Of a DNA stretch of 64,000 nucleotides, positions 1 to 8,577 are shown piece after piece. The DNA comes from an uncultured Oscillospiraceae bacterium (GTDB lineage Bacteria > Bacillota > Clostridia > Oscillospirales > Oscillospiraceae). Under the pieces are notes generated by a model. The model had not been told where the DNA came from. It was given only the letters and a program-made list of their open reading frames with translations, and did not search any database. Position 1 is the first letter of the stretch, and each line of letters opens with the position of its first letter. Location: NCBI GenBank assembly GCA_944387015.1, contig CALXDH010000006.1, positions 1-64,000 of the forward strand, in the 5' to 3' direction. The translations under genes and the position numbers were made by a program.

Positions 1-2
1 CC

Positions 3-1745
3 TCCGGCGGCGCTCAGGAAGCTGCCGCCGATGGCTGTGAGCGGGTGGTACTGGCCCGGGAGTGCTCCGCCGAGGACACCCGGACCATCTGTGAAAACTG
101 CCCGGCAGAGGTGGAGGCCTTTGCCCACGGGGCGCTTTGCATGTGCTATTCCGGCCAGTGCGCCATGAGCGCCCTCATCGGCGGCCGCTCCGGCAACCGG
201 GGCCGCTGCGCCCAGCCCTGCCGCCTGCCCTACGGCGTGGACAGCCCCGCCCGGGGCAAATACCCCCTGAGCCTGAAGGACAGCTGCCTGGCCGGGAACC
301 TGGGCGAGATGGCGGAGATGGGCGTCTCCTGCCTGAAGCTGGAGGGCCGGATGAAGCGGCCGGAATACGTGGCCGTTATCACCCGGATCTACGCCCGGCT
401 GCTGGAGGAGGGCCGCAAGCCCACCGCCGCCGAGTCCGCGGAGCTGGAGCAGGCCTTCTCCCGCTCCGGCTTTACCGATGCCTATTGGCGGGGCCGCCAC
501 GGCGAGGCCATGTTCGGCACCCGGCCGGAGAGCACGCCGGAGCCCAAAGAGCTCTTTGACGAGGCCCGCCGGGCCTATGAAAAGGACAGTCTGCGGACGG
601 TGCCGGTGGACCTCACCTGCCGTGTGGCCGCCGGGGTGCCCTGCACCCTCACCGCTTCCGACGGCGTCCATACCGTCACCGTCACCGGCTCCGTGCCGGA
701 GACCGCCCGCAGCCGCTCCCTCACCCGGGAGGACCTGATCGCCCGGCTGCAGAAGACCGGCGGCACCGCCTACCGCTGCCGCCGGACGGAGGCGGAGGTG
801 GAAGATGGTCTGGCCCTTTCCGCCAGCGCTGTCAATGCGCTGCGGCGGGACGCCCTGGCCGCCCTGACCGAGGCCCGGACCGCCGTGCCGGAGCGTCGGG
901 AACTGCCGGTCCCTCCCCTGCCCGAAATCGATTGCGCGCAGGAGACGCCCCAGCTCACCGTGTCCGTGGCGGATCTTGCCCAGCTGACGCCGGAGCTGCT
1001 CGCCTGCGGCCCCGCCCGGGTCTACGCCCCGCTGGAGCAGCTCTCCGCGTGCGGCGCTCTGCCGGCGGGAGACACCGTCTGGTACGCCGTGCTGCCCCGC
1101 ATCTGGCGGGACCGGGACGAGGCGGATCTGCGCTCCATGCTGGAGAAGGTCCGGGAAAAAGGGGTCCGGGGCGCGCTGTTGGGCAACATCGGCCACCTCT
1201 CCCTCACCCGGGACCTGGGGCTGGAGCTGTGCGGCGACTACGGCCTGAACGTGTTCAACTCCCGCTCTCTGGACTATCTGCGCCAGAAGGGCCTCTCCTC
1301 CGCCTGCGCCTCCTTTGAGCTGCGCTTTGCCCAGCTGCGGGACCTCCATAAGGTCCTGCCCACCGAGGCCATCGTCTATGGCCGGCTGCCGCTGATGATC
1401 ACGGAGAACTGCCTCATCCAGAACCAGATGGGCTGCAAGCTGGACCGCACCGGTCCCCTGGTGCCCTGCGACGGCCCCTGCCGCCGCACCCACGTCCTGC
1501 AGGACCGCACCGGCGCCGCCTTCCCCCTGCTGCCCGCCTACGGGCACCGGACGGAGATCCAGAACAGCCGCCCGCTGTGGCTGGCGGACCGGCCGGAGTG
1601 GAAACGCCTGGGCCTGGCGTTCGCCCGCCTGCGCTTTACCAACGAGTCCCCCGAGACCTGCGCCGCGGTGTTCCGGGCGTACCTCGCCGGGGCCGCGCCC
1701 CAGGGAGAATTTACCCGGGGACTGTACGAGCGCGGCGTGGAATGA
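3..1745 (+). CDS. U32 family peptidase / RNA hydroxylation-type protein, 5' end missing
   Basis: The reading frame is open from the first bases of the window, so the true start lies upstream; at least 580 residues are visible. The stretch EAFAHGALCMCYSGQCAMS fits the peptidase U32 signature (G-A-L-C-x4-G-x-C-x-M-S), followed by the typical cysteine-rich GNRGRCAQPCR. A second Cys cluster (ENCLIQNQMGCK...PCDGPCRR) lies near the C-terminus. The middle part looks like the DUF3656 insert of long Firmicute U32 proteins. Some members of the family (TrhP, RlhA) are needed for tRNA or 23S rRNA hydroxylation and others are called collagenase-like proteases; I cannot tell which applies. No partner gene is close: the next gene, dut, is 75 bases away and has its own promoter-like region. 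Confidence 0.85.
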   Translation, partial: SGGAQEAAADGCERVVLARECSAEDTRTICENCPAEVEAFAHGALCMCYSGQCAMSALIGGRSGNRGRCAQPCRLPYGVDSPARGKYPLSLKDSCLAGNLGEMAEMGVSCLKLEGRMKRPEYVAVITRIYARLLEEGRKPTAAESAELEQAFSRSGFTDAYWRGRHGEAMFGTRPESTPEPKELFDEARRAYEKDSLRTVPVDLTCRVAAGVPCTLTASDGVHTVTVTGSVPETARSRSLTREDLIARLQKTGGTAYRCRRTEAEVEDGLALSASAVNALRRDALAALTEARTAVPERRELPVPPLPEIDCAQETPQLTVSVADLAQLTPELLACGPARVYAPLEQLSACGALPAGDTVWYAVLPRIWRDRDEADLRSMLEKVREKGVRGALLGNIGHLSLTRDLGLELCGDYGLNVFNSRSLDYLRQKGLSSACASFELRFAQLRDLHKVLPTEAIVYGRLPLMITENCLIQNQMGCKLDRTGPLVPCDGPCRRTHVLQDRTGAAFPLLPAYGHRTEIQNSRPLWLADRPEWKRLGLAFARLRFTNESPETCAAVFRAYLAGAAPQGEFTRGLYERGVE

Positions 1746-1759
1746 CCCCCCATTTTTTG

Positions 1760-1797
1760 ATACGGATCGTATTTGATAGCTTATATATTACGAATTG
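1760..1797 (+). promoter_or_regulatory. Promoter/operator region of dut with ATACG-N3-CGTAT inverted repeat
   Basis: This AT-rich island lies between two GC-rich genes. It holds TTGATA (1757-1762), TATATA/TATATT (1782-1789) and the inverted repeat ATACGGATCGTAT (1760-1772), with ACGAATTG at 1790-1797. The same pair of motifs recurs before the SLH genes at 12470 and 18689. The -35/-10 spacing (19 bases or more) is poor, so the promoter call is tentative; the repeated motif is the stronger observation. Confidence 0.4.
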
Positions 1798-1819
1798 TTT
1801 TTGATTTTAGGAGCATTTC

Positions 1820-2251
1820 ATGGAGACCATCAAGGTAAAATATTTTTCGGAGGACGTGGCGCCGCTGGAGTATGTGGACGGCAAGTCCGACTGGATCGAC
1901 CTGCGGGCCGCCCAGGAGGTGATCCTCCGGGCCGGGGAGTTCCGGCTGATCCCCCTGGGCGTCGCCATGGAGCTGCCGGCGGGCTATGAGGCCCACATTG
2001 CGCCCCGCAGCTCCACGTTTAAAAACTACGGCATTTTGCAGACCAACGGCGTGGGGGTGGTGGACCAGTCCTACTGCGGGGACGGCGACCAGTGGCACAT
2101 GCCCGTCTACGCCACCCGGGACGTGACCATCCCCCAGGGTGCCCGGATCTGCCAGTTCCGCATTCTGGAGAACCAGCCCCGCCTGACCTTCTGCCGGGTG
2201 GAGCGGCTGGAGGGACCGGACCGGGGCGGATTCGGCTCCACCGGCAAATAA
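1820..2251 (+). CDS. dut: dUTP diphosphatase
   Basis: A 143-residue trimeric-type dUTPase that hydrolyses dUTP to dUMP and pyrophosphate, keeping uracil out of DNA and supplying dUMP for thymidylate. All five family motifs are visible: DLRAA (27-31), PRSSTFKNYGI (from 62), GVVDQSYCGD with the catalytic Asp82, GARICQFRI, and the C-terminal RGGFGSTGK (135-143) that closes over the substrate. The start ATG follows AGGAG at a normal distance. Downstream, maf begins after 25 bases, so dut and maf may be cotranscribed as a nucleotide-sanitation pair leading into the mre cluster. Confidence 0.96.
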   Translation: METIKVKYFSEDVAPLEYVDGKSDWIDLRAAQEVILRAGEFRLIPLGVAMELPAGYEAHIAPRSSTFKNYGILQTNGVGVVDQSYCGDGDQWHMPVYATRDVTIPQGARICQFRILENQPRLTFCRVERLEGPDRGGFGSTGK

Positions 2252-2276
2252 GTACGACAAAAGGAACGAGAACAAT

Positions 2277-2855
2277 ATGGCAAAGATCGTTTTGGCCTCC
2301 GGGTCCCCCCGGCGGCAGGAGCTGCTGCGGCGCATCGGCGTCACGGAGTTCGACATCCGCGTGCCGGACACGGAGGAGACCTATCCGGCGGGCCTCTCCC
2401 CTCAGGAGACGGTGGCCTATATTTCCCGGGAAAAATCCGATGCGGCAGCCGCGCTGTGCACGCCGGAGGAACTCATCATCACCGCCGACACCATGGTGTT
2501 TCTGGATGATGCCCGGCTGGGCAAGCCCGCCGACGAGGCGGACGCCCTGCGGATGCTCACTGCCCTGCAGGGCCGGTCCCACACGGTGTGCACCGGCGTG
2601 ACGGTGCGCCGGGGCAATGAGATCCTGACGGAGAGCGAGACCACCCGGGTCTACTTCCGCCCCGCCGATCAGGCGGAGCTTTTGAGCTACATCGCCACCG
2701 GCGAGCCCATGGACAAGGCCGGGGCCTACGGCGTCCAGGGCAAGGGCGCGCTGCTGGTGGAGCGGCTGGACGGCGACTTTTTCAACGTGATGGGCCTGCC
2801 GGTGCTGCGGCTGAGCCAAATGCTGCTGCACTTCGGCGTCCGCCTGCTGGGCTGA
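2277..2855 (+). CDS. maf: Maf family nucleoside triphosphate pyrophosphatase
   Basis: A 192-residue Maf/YhdE-type protein with the signature ASGSPRRQELL at residues 7-17 and the conserved ITADTMV and DKAGAYGVQG segments. Maf proteins hydrolyse dTTP/UTP or modified nucleotides to monophosphates and have been linked to septum inhibition. The gene sits directly before mreC (20 bases), the classical maf-(radC-mreB)-mreCD order of Firmicutes, but mreB and radC are absent here. Start chosen at ATG 2277 after an AGGAACG-type site. Confidence 0.94.
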   Translation: MAKIVLASGSPRRQELLRRIGVTEFDIRVPDTEETYPAGLSPQETVAYISREKSDAAAALCTPEELIITADTMVFLDDARLGKPADEADALRMLTALQGRSHTVCTGVTVRRGNEILTESETTRVYFRPADQAELLSYIATGEPMDKAGAYGVQGKGALLVERLDGDFFNVMGLPVLRLSQMLLHFGVRLLG

Positions 2856-2875
2856 GAGCCGGAAGGAGGCTACCC

Positions 2876-3715
2876 GTGAAGAATTTTTTGAAAGGCCATG
2901 GTCTTTGGGTGCTGTTCGCCGCGGCGGTGATCGCCGTGGCGCTGGCCGTCATGTCCTTCCTCAGCACCACCTCCTCCCCGCTGGCCAATGTGGCAGGCGT
3001 GCTGTCCTCCCCCTTCCGCTCCGCTTACACGGCGGTAGCGACCTGGTTCAACGACAAGCAGAACTATTATAAGGACACCACCGCCCTGGAAGAGGAAAAC
3101 GCCGAGCTGCGCCAGCAGATCGCCAAAATGGAAGCCCAGATCCGCCAGGCCCAGGATGACAGCGAGGAAAACGCCTTTTTGCGGGATCTTCTGGGCCTGC
3201 AGACCCAGCGGCGGGACTTTGTGTTTGAAAACGCCCGGGTGACGGAGCGCAGCGTCTCCAACTGGGCCTCCTCCCTGACGCTGGACAAGGGCACCAACTA
3301 CGACATCGCGGTCAATGACTGCGTGGTGGACGCCACCGGCAATCTGGTGGGCATCGTCAGCGAGGTGGGCTACAACTGGTGCACGGTCTTGACCGTGGTG
3401 GACACCAGCACCTCCATGGGCGCCCAGGTGTTCCGCACCAAGGACCTGGGCGTGGCCGTGGGCGATTTCTCCCTGATGGGAGACGGCCGGCTGCGGATGG
3501 ACTACCTGCCGGCGGACTGCCAGCTGCTGGGCGGTGACCTGGTGGTCACCTCGGGCCTGGGCGGCTACTACCCCTCCGGTCTTGTGATCGGCTCCGTGGA
3601 GGAGGTCCAAAAGGATGACTCCGGCGCCTCTTCCTACGCGGTGCTGGTGCCTGAGGCGGACCTGGACTCCCTGACGGAAGTGGCGGTCATCAAGTCCTTT
3701 GACATCGTTTCCTGA
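2876..3715 (+). CDS. mreC: Rod shape-determining protein MreC
   Basis: A 279-residue protein with a short basic N-terminus, one membrane helix at about residues 9-28, a coiled coil at about 65-105 (EEENAELRQQIAKMEAQIRQAQ) and a beta-rich extracytoplasmic domain. This is the MreC plan. MreC scaffolds the elongasome and activates PBP2/RodA outside the membrane. The start is GTG 2876 after GGAAGGAGG. It is followed after 23 bases by mreD and then the transpeptidase gene, so a single elongation operon is likely. Confidence 0.95.
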   Translation: MKNFLKGHGLWVLFAAAVIAVALAVMSFLSTTSSPLANVAGVLSSPFRSAYTAVATWFNDKQNYYKDTTALEEENAELRQQIAKMEAQIRQAQDDSEENAFLRDLLGLQTQRRDFVFENARVTERSVSNWASSLTLDKGTNYDIAVNDCVVDATGNLVGIVSEVGYNWCTVLTVVDTSTSMGAQVFRTKDLGVAVGDFSLMGDGRLRMDYLPADCQLLGGDLVVTSGLGGYYPSGLVIGSVEEVQKDDSGASSYAVLVPEADLDSLTEVAVIKSFDIVS

Positions 3716-3738
3716 TCCCCGGAAAGGAGGAGCCAAGC

Positions 3739-4251
3739 GTGCTGGCACGCAATGAAACCATTTTCAAGTGGTGCCTGTATGGCGCCGCCACGTTTTTATG
3801 CTTCCTGGCCCAGGGAGCCGTCTTTCAGCGCATCACCCTCTGGGGCGTCATTCCCTTCCTCTATCCCGTGCTGGCCGCCGTGGTGGGCACGCTGGAGGGG
3901 CCGCTGGCCGGGTCCATTTACGCCCTGGCGCTGGGCGTGGTGTGCGACAGTCTGCTGCCGGACATCATCCCCTGCTTTTACACCCTGATCTTCCCCCTGG
4001 TGGGACTGTGCGGCGGTCTGATCGCCAAAGGCCTTCTCTCCGCCGGTTTCATCTGTTCCCTCGTCTCCTCCGCCGCCGCCTTTCTCCTGACGGACAGCTT
4101 CCACTGCCTGCTGCTGTGGGCCAATCAGTCCGCCGCCTGGGAGGCAGGCGCCTGGACGATGGTCCGGGAATTCTGCGTCACCGCCGTTCTGGTGATCCCG
4201 GTGACGCTGCTGTTTCAGGCTGTATTCCGCAAGACCCATGTGTACGACTAA
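3739..4251 (+). CDS. mreD: Rod shape-determining protein MreD
   Basis: A 170-residue, very hydrophobic protein with about five membrane segments, lying between mreC and the PBP2 gene. Family recognition rests on size, topology and position more than on sharp motifs; the motif-poor MreD family is usually recognised this way. The start is GTG 3739, preceded by AAAGGAGG. MreD is an integral membrane part of the elongasome. The gene is 12 bases from the next start, consistent with translational coupling in the mreC-mreD-mrdA operon. Confidence 0.9.
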   Translation: MLARNETIFKWCLYGAATFLCFLAQGAVFQRITLWGVIPFLYPVLAAVVGTLEGPLAGSIYALALGVVCDSLLPDIIPCFYTLIFPLVGLCGGLIAKGLLSAGFICSLVSSAAAFLLTDSFHCLLLWANQSAAWEAGAWTMVREFCVTAVLVIPVTLLFQAVFRKTHVYD

Positions 4252-4263
4252 AAGGAGTATCCC

Positions 4264-6489
4264 ATGAACCCCAAAGACACACGCTCCCTTCGCCTGTATG
4301 TGCTGGCAGGTCTTCTGACTCTGGTGCTGCTGGTGTTCGCAGGCATTTTGTACAACACGCAGATCGTCAACCACGATTACTATGTGGCCCAGTCCATCCG
4401 CACCATCGCCCGGGAGGAGAAGGTGGAAGCCTCCCGGGGCGTCATCACCGACCGCAGCGGCCAGGTGATGGTCTCCAGCCGCTCCACATACAGCCTCACC
4501 TTTGACTCCAGCCTCCTCAAGGACGGCGAGGACCCCAACGAGGCCATTTTGCGGCTGGTCCAGCTGTGCCAGGCCAACGGTGTCGCCTGGAACGACAATC
4601 TGCCCATCTCCCGGCAGGCCCCCTACACCTATACCCTGGACTCCATGACGGACATCCTCAACTCCCGCTTTTTGAAGTACGTCAAGTCCCTCAAGCCCGC
4701 CAGCGAGGCCCTGGGCAATTACCTGCTGGAGCACCCGGAGATCGTGGGCGAGAGCGCCGACTCCATCCCCACCCTTCCCTCGGAGGTGGACCAGGATGAC
4801 GCCGAGGCTGTGGAGGCCGCCAGGAAAGAGGCCAAGGATCGCGCTGAGGAGCTTTTGGATCTGCTGACCACGGAGCAGCTCTCCGCCCAGCTGCTCACGG
4901 ACGCCGGCATCTCCCCGGAGACGCTGATGGACTGGATGCGGGAAGACCTGGAGGTCCCCGAATCCTTTACCCAGGCGGAGGCCCGCATGGTGCTGGGCAT
5001 CCAGTATGAGCTCTCCGTCCGGAAAGTGGTCAGCACCACCGCCTATGTGATGGCGGAGGACATCTCCACCGGTTTCATTTCGCTGCTGGCGGACGGCCAG
5101 TACAGCGGTGCCAAGGTCACCGCCTCCTCTGTGCGGGAATACTCCACCACTTACGCCGCCCAGATCCTGGGCCGGGTCACCCAGATCTATGCCACCGACG
5201 AAGCCTATCAGGACGGCAGCCTGATGGAGCAGGGCTACGACATGGATGACAAGATCGGCCGCTCCGGCGTGGAGAAGGCCTTTGAGGAGTACCTCCGGGG
5301 CACCGACGGCACCCGCGTGGTCTCCACCAACTCCGACGGCAAGGTCACCGGCGAGTTCTATTCCAAGCAGCCCCAGCCCGGCAACACCGTGGAGCTGACG
5401 CTGGACCTGGACCTGCAGCAGGCGGTGGAAGAAAATCTGGCGGCCACCGTGGCGCAGATGAACGCCGAGGACGGGGACGATACCCGGGGCGCTGGCTGCG
5501 CCATCGTGAAGGTAGGCACCGGTGAGATCCTGGCCCTGGCCTCCTATCCCACGTTTGATCCCTCCACGTACAGCACCAATTATGCGGAGATCTCCAACAA
5601 TCCGGCCCGGCCGGAATACAACCGGGCCACCCAGGGCACCTACGCCCCCGGCTCCACCCTCAAGCCCCTTACCGCCGTAGCGGCGCTGGAGACCGGCAAC
5701 GTGACGCTGACAGAGAAGATCAACGACACCGGCAAGTGGACCTATCCCGGCTCCCCCCAGAGCTACACCTACTGCTGGGACCGCAGCGGCCACGGCCTTC
5801 TGAACGTGACGGAGGCCATTACCAACTCCTGCAACTACTTCTTCGCCACCATGGGCTACCGCATGGGCATGGATACCCTGGTGGAATACCTGAAGGCCTT
5901 CGGCCTGGGGTCTCATACCGGCATCGAGATCGGCGACAGCACCGGCACGCTGCCGGAGAACCCTCCCGGCGAGGACCAGGCTCCCTGGGCCGCCTTCGGC
6001 CAGTCCAGCCAGGCCTATACCCCGCTCCAGCTGGCCAACTACATCGCCACGCTGGTCTCCGGCGGTGAGCACTGCGACGCCCATCTGCTCAAGGCCGTCA
6101 AGTCCTATGACAATTCCGAAGTTCTGAAGGTGGGCGACAGCTCCGCCAAAAACACGGTCTCCATCAAGGATTCCACCCTGGAGGCCGTCAAGGAAGGCAT
6201 GCTGGGCTACACCCAGCCCGGCGGCCAGCTGTACAGCTACTTCCGCAACTGTGTGGTGAAGGCCGGCGCCAAGACCGGTACCGCCCAGCTGGGCGGCGGC
6301 CAGACCAACAACGGCGTTTTTGTCTGCTTCGCCCCCTACGACGATCCGGAGATCGCCCTGGCCATGGTCATTGAGCACGGCAACGCCGGTGCCGCCCTGG
6401 CCTCCACCGCCGTCAACATTCTCAACGCCTATTTCTCCGCCGATGACATCGGCACCGCCGTGATCGGCGAAAATCAGCTGCTGCAGTAA
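4264..6489 (+). CDS. mrdA: Penicillin-binding protein 2 (elongation transpeptidase)
   Basis: A 741-residue class B PBP with an N-terminal membrane anchor (about residues 10-30), a pedestal domain and a C-terminal transpeptidase. The active-site motifs are intact: STLK at 464-467 (acylated Ser464), SCN at 522-524 and KTG at 670-672. It cross-links peptidoglycan during side-wall growth with RodA and MreCD. The pedestal contains a charged insert (about residues 150-240) that makes it longer than Escherichia coli PBP2. The last gene of the mre cluster here; no minCDE or rodA follows, and an amylase gene begins 16 bases later. Confidence 0.93.
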   Translation: MNPKDTRSLRLYVLAGLLTLVLLVFAGILYNTQIVNHDYYVAQSIRTIAREEKVEASRGVITDRSGQVMVSSRSTYSLTFDSSLLKDGEDPNEAILRLVQLCQANGVAWNDNLPISRQAPYTYTLDSMTDILNSRFLKYVKSLKPASEALGNYLLEHPEIVGESADSIPTLPSEVDQDDAEAVEAARKEAKDRAEELLDLLTTEQLSAQLLTDAGISPETLMDWMREDLEVPESFTQAEARMVLGIQYELSVRKVVSTTAYVMAEDISTGFISLLADGQYSGAKVTASSVREYSTTYAAQILGRVTQIYATDEAYQDGSLMEQGYDMDDKIGRSGVEKAFEEYLRGTDGTRVVSTNSDGKVTGEFYSKQPQPGNTVELTLDLDLQQAVEENLAATVAQMNAEDGDDTRGAGCAIVKVGTGEILALASYPTFDPSTYSTNYAEISNNPARPEYNRATQGTYAPGSTLKPLTAVAALETGNVTLTEKINDTGKWTYPGSPQSYTYCWDRSGHGLLNVTEAITNSCNYFFATMGYRMGMDTLVEYLKAFGLGSHTGIEIGDSTGTLPENPPGEDQAPWAAFGQSSQAYTPLQLANYIATLVSGGEHCDAHLLKAVKSYDNSEVLKVGDSSAKNTVSIKDSTLEAVKEGMLGYTQPGGQLYSYFRNCVVKAGAKTGTAQLGGGQTNNGVFVCFAPYDDPEIALAMVIEHGNAGAALASTAVNILNAYFSADDIGTAVIGENQLLQ

Positions 6490-6505
6490 GGAGTTTGCGT
6501 TCTTC

Positions 6506-8380
6506 ATGAGCGAACCGTTTGTCTTTGATTCCCGCTGTACCGTCTGCAAGGACCCCTTCGGGGCCATTCTCTGCGGCCAGACCGTCACCTTCCACTGCCG
6601 TCCCCTGGCATCCGAGCAGTTTACCTCCTGCACGCTGGTGCTGCGCCATGAATTCGCCCAGCGGGAAGAGGAATGGGAGATGGTCCTGGAAGGCCCCCAG
6701 GCCGAACGGGTCCGCTACGGACTGACCGTTTCCGTTCCGGCGGAGCCGGAGCTGGTGTGGTACTATTTCCGCTTCCGGCGGCCTGACGGCTCCGCCTGCT
6801 TCCTGGACCGGACCGGCTACCGCAGCGATGGAGACCCCTTTTGCTGGCAGATGACCGTCTACCGGGAGAGCCACTTCCCCGACTGGTTCGGCCCCGGCGT
6901 GACATACCAAATTTTTCCAGATCGTTTCTGCCGTCTTCCCAGCGATTCCACAAACACGGACGGAATGGTGGGAAACCGTTGGGTCCACCGCCGCTGGGAC
7001 GAGATGCCGGAGTGGCGGCCGGATGCGGACGGTGAGATCCGCAACCGGGACTTTTTCGGCGGCACCCTCCGGGGCATCACCTCCAAGCTGGCACGGCTTG
7101 CGTCCATGGGTGTTACCACGCTGTATCTGAATCCCATTTTTGAATCTGCCTCCAACCATCGCTATAATACCGCCAACTACGGGAAGATCGACCCCCTGCT
7201 GGGCACGGAGGAGGATTTCCGCACCCTGTGCCGCACCGCCCATGAGTTGGGGATGCACGTCATTCTGGACGGCGTATTCAACCACACCGGCTCCCAGAGC
7301 ATTTACTTCAATGACGACGGCTTCTATCCTACGGTGGGTGCCTCCCAGAGCCAGGATTCCCCCTATTTTGACTGGTACAGCTTTCATCCCTGGCCCTCGG
7401 ATTACGATTCCTGGTGGGGCATCCGCACCCTGCCGGCAGTCCGGGAGGACAGTCCCAGCTATCAGCGCTATATCATTGACGACGAGGACGCCATCATCCG
7501 CCGCTGGCTCCGCTGCGGCGCTGACGGCTGGCGGCTGGATGTGGCGGATGAGCTGCCGGACTGGTTCATCGAAAAGCTGCGGACCGCCGTGGAGGAGACC
7601 AAGCCGGAAGCGCTGCTGATCGGCGAGGTGTGGGAGGATGCCAGCAACAAGATCGCCTACTCCCTGCGGCGGCGCTATCTCTTGGGCAGCGAGCTTCACG
7701 GCGTGATGAATTACCCCTTCCGCACGGCACTGCTGGCCTATCTGCAGGGCGGCGACGCCGACGACTTCCGGGAGTCCATGGAATCCGTCCGGGAGAACTA
7801 CCCCCCTGCCGCCTTTTACAACTCCATGAACTTCCTGGGCACCCACGATACGCCCCGCATCATGACGGTGCTGGGTGCCAGCCGTGTTCCCGAAAGCAAA
7901 GACGCCCGGGCCGCCTATCGGCTTTCCCCGGCGGAGCGGACCCGGGGAACGGCACTGGTGAAGCTGGCGGCGCTGATCCTCTTCTCCTTCCCCGGTTCCC
8001 CCACCGTCTACTACGGCGATGAACTGGGGCTGGAGGGCTTTGAGGATCCTCTGAACCGGGGCACTTACCCCTGGGGTCTGGGCCGCTATCCCCTGCTGTC
8101 CTGGTTCCAGATGCTGGGCCGTCTCCGCCGGGAGCGGGCGGCCCTTCAGCGGGGCGAGATCGACTACCTCTATACCTCCGGTCCCATTCTGGCCTTTGCC
8201 CGCCGGCTGCCGGAGGAGCGGATCGTGACGGTGGTCAATGCCTCCGGCAAATCGGTACCCCTGATGCTGCCCTGGACCGCGCCGGTGGTACGGGATCTGC
8301 TGACCGGCCGGAAGCTCCGCCCCCGGGACGGCACGCTGTTTTTGACCCTTCCCCCTTACGGCGGATTGCTGCTGATCTGA
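6506..8380 (+). CDS. Glycoside hydrolase family 13 alpha-glucan hydrolase (neopullulanase/maltogenic amylase-like)
   Basis: A 624-residue enzyme without a signal peptide, so probably cytoplasmic. It has an N-terminal beta domain followed by the GH13 barrel. The four conserved regions are visible: DGVFNHT (from Asp255), GWRLDVADE (nucleophile Asp345), IGEVWED (acid/base Glu374) and GTHDTPR (His447-Asp448). The order and the N-terminal domain fit the cyclomaltodextrinase/neopullulanase subfamily that cleaves cyclodextrins, pullulan or maltodextrins; the exact substrate cannot be read from sequence. It starts 16 bases after mrdA with a weak AAGGAG site, and ends in a parS-containing terminator. 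Confidence 0.9.
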   Translation: MSEPFVFDSRCTVCKDPFGAILCGQTVTFHCRPLASEQFTSCTLVLRHEFAQREEEWEMVLEGPQAERVRYGLTVSVPAEPELVWYYFRFRRPDGSACFLDRTGYRSDGDPFCWQMTVYRESHFPDWFGPGVTYQIFPDRFCRLPSDSTNTDGMVGNRWVHRRWDEMPEWRPDADGEIRNRDFFGGTLRGITSKLARLASMGVTTLYLNPIFESASNHRYNTANYGKIDPLLGTEEDFRTLCRTAHELGMHVILDGVFNHTGSQSIYFNDDGFYPTVGASQSQDSPYFDWYSFHPWPSDYDSWWGIRTLPAVREDSPSYQRYIIDDEDAIIRRWLRCGADGWRLDVADELPDWFIEKLRTAVEETKPEALLIGEVWEDASNKIAYSLRRRYLLGSELHGVMNYPFRTALLAYLQGGDADDFRESMESVRENYPPAAFYNSMNFLGTHDTPRIMTVLGASRVPESKDARAAYRLSPAERTRGTALVKLAALILFSFPGSPTVYYGDELGLEGFEDPLNRGTYPWGLGRYPLLSWFQMLGRLRRERAALQRGEIDYLYTSGPILAFARRLPEERIVTVVNASGKSVPLMLPWTAPVVRDLLTGRKLRPRDGTLFLTLPPYGGLLLI

Positions 8381-8383
8381 TTC

Positions 8384-8432
8384 CCGCCGGGGATGTTTCA
8401 CGTGAAACATCCCCGGCGGTGTTCCTTTTTTT
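8384..8432 (+). terminator. Terminator whose stem contains a parS site
   Basis: A perfect 36-base palindrome (8384-8419), centred on a parS core, is followed by CTTTTTTT (8424-8432). It begins four bases after the stop codon of the GH13 gene. As RNA it would form an 18-bp stem with a T-tract, which is a standard intrinsic terminator; as DNA it is a ParB site. Confidence 0.8.
8394..8409. other. parS: parS site 1 (TGTTTCACGTGAAACA)
   Basis: An exact match to the consensus 16-base centromere palindrome bound by ParB/Spo0J. It lies 184 bases before the parA start, as is usual for origin-proximal parS sites. Confidence 0.95.
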
Positions 8433-8433
8433 C

Positions 8434-8467
8434 GGCATGTTTCACGTGAAACATGCCACTTTTTTTT
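8434..8467 (+). terminator. Second parS palindrome followed by a T-tract
   Basis: A perfect 24-base palindrome (8434-8457) with the parS core in its centre is followed by CTTTTTTTT. It is a second potential intrinsic terminator 15 bases after the first. Confidence 0.6.
8438..8453. other. parS: parS site 2 (TGTTTCACGTGAAACA)
   Basis: The second exact parS consensus, 44 bases centre to centre from site 1 (about four helical turns). Paired sites give ParB two adjacent loading points upstream of its own operon. Confidence 0.95.
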
Positions 8468-8487
8468 GCATTCTTGCGGAAAGCACC

Positions 8488-8516
8488 TTGCAACTGCCTA
8501 TGCACCTTGTTATAAT
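8488..8516 (+). promoter_or_regulatory. Sigma-A promoter of parAB
   Basis: TTGCAA (8488-8493), a 17-base spacer and a perfect TATAAT (8511-8516) lie 62 bases before the parA start codon. Both boxes and the spacing fit a housekeeping promoter. Confidence 0.8.
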
Positions 8517-8577
8517 GGATTCGTTCTGTGGAACCCATCCCATTGGGACATCTTGAATTTGGAAAGTAGGTGCCTTT

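Noticed and set aside
3796-6633. A 945-codon open frame on the minus strand across mreD and mrdA
   Set aside because: It lies opposite two clear genes, has no ribosome site, and its composition (His-, Gly- and Leu-rich runs) is what the complement of GC-rich codons gives. Several other long minus-strand frames (for example opposite gyrA, gyrB, aspS and nadE) were rejected for the same reason.
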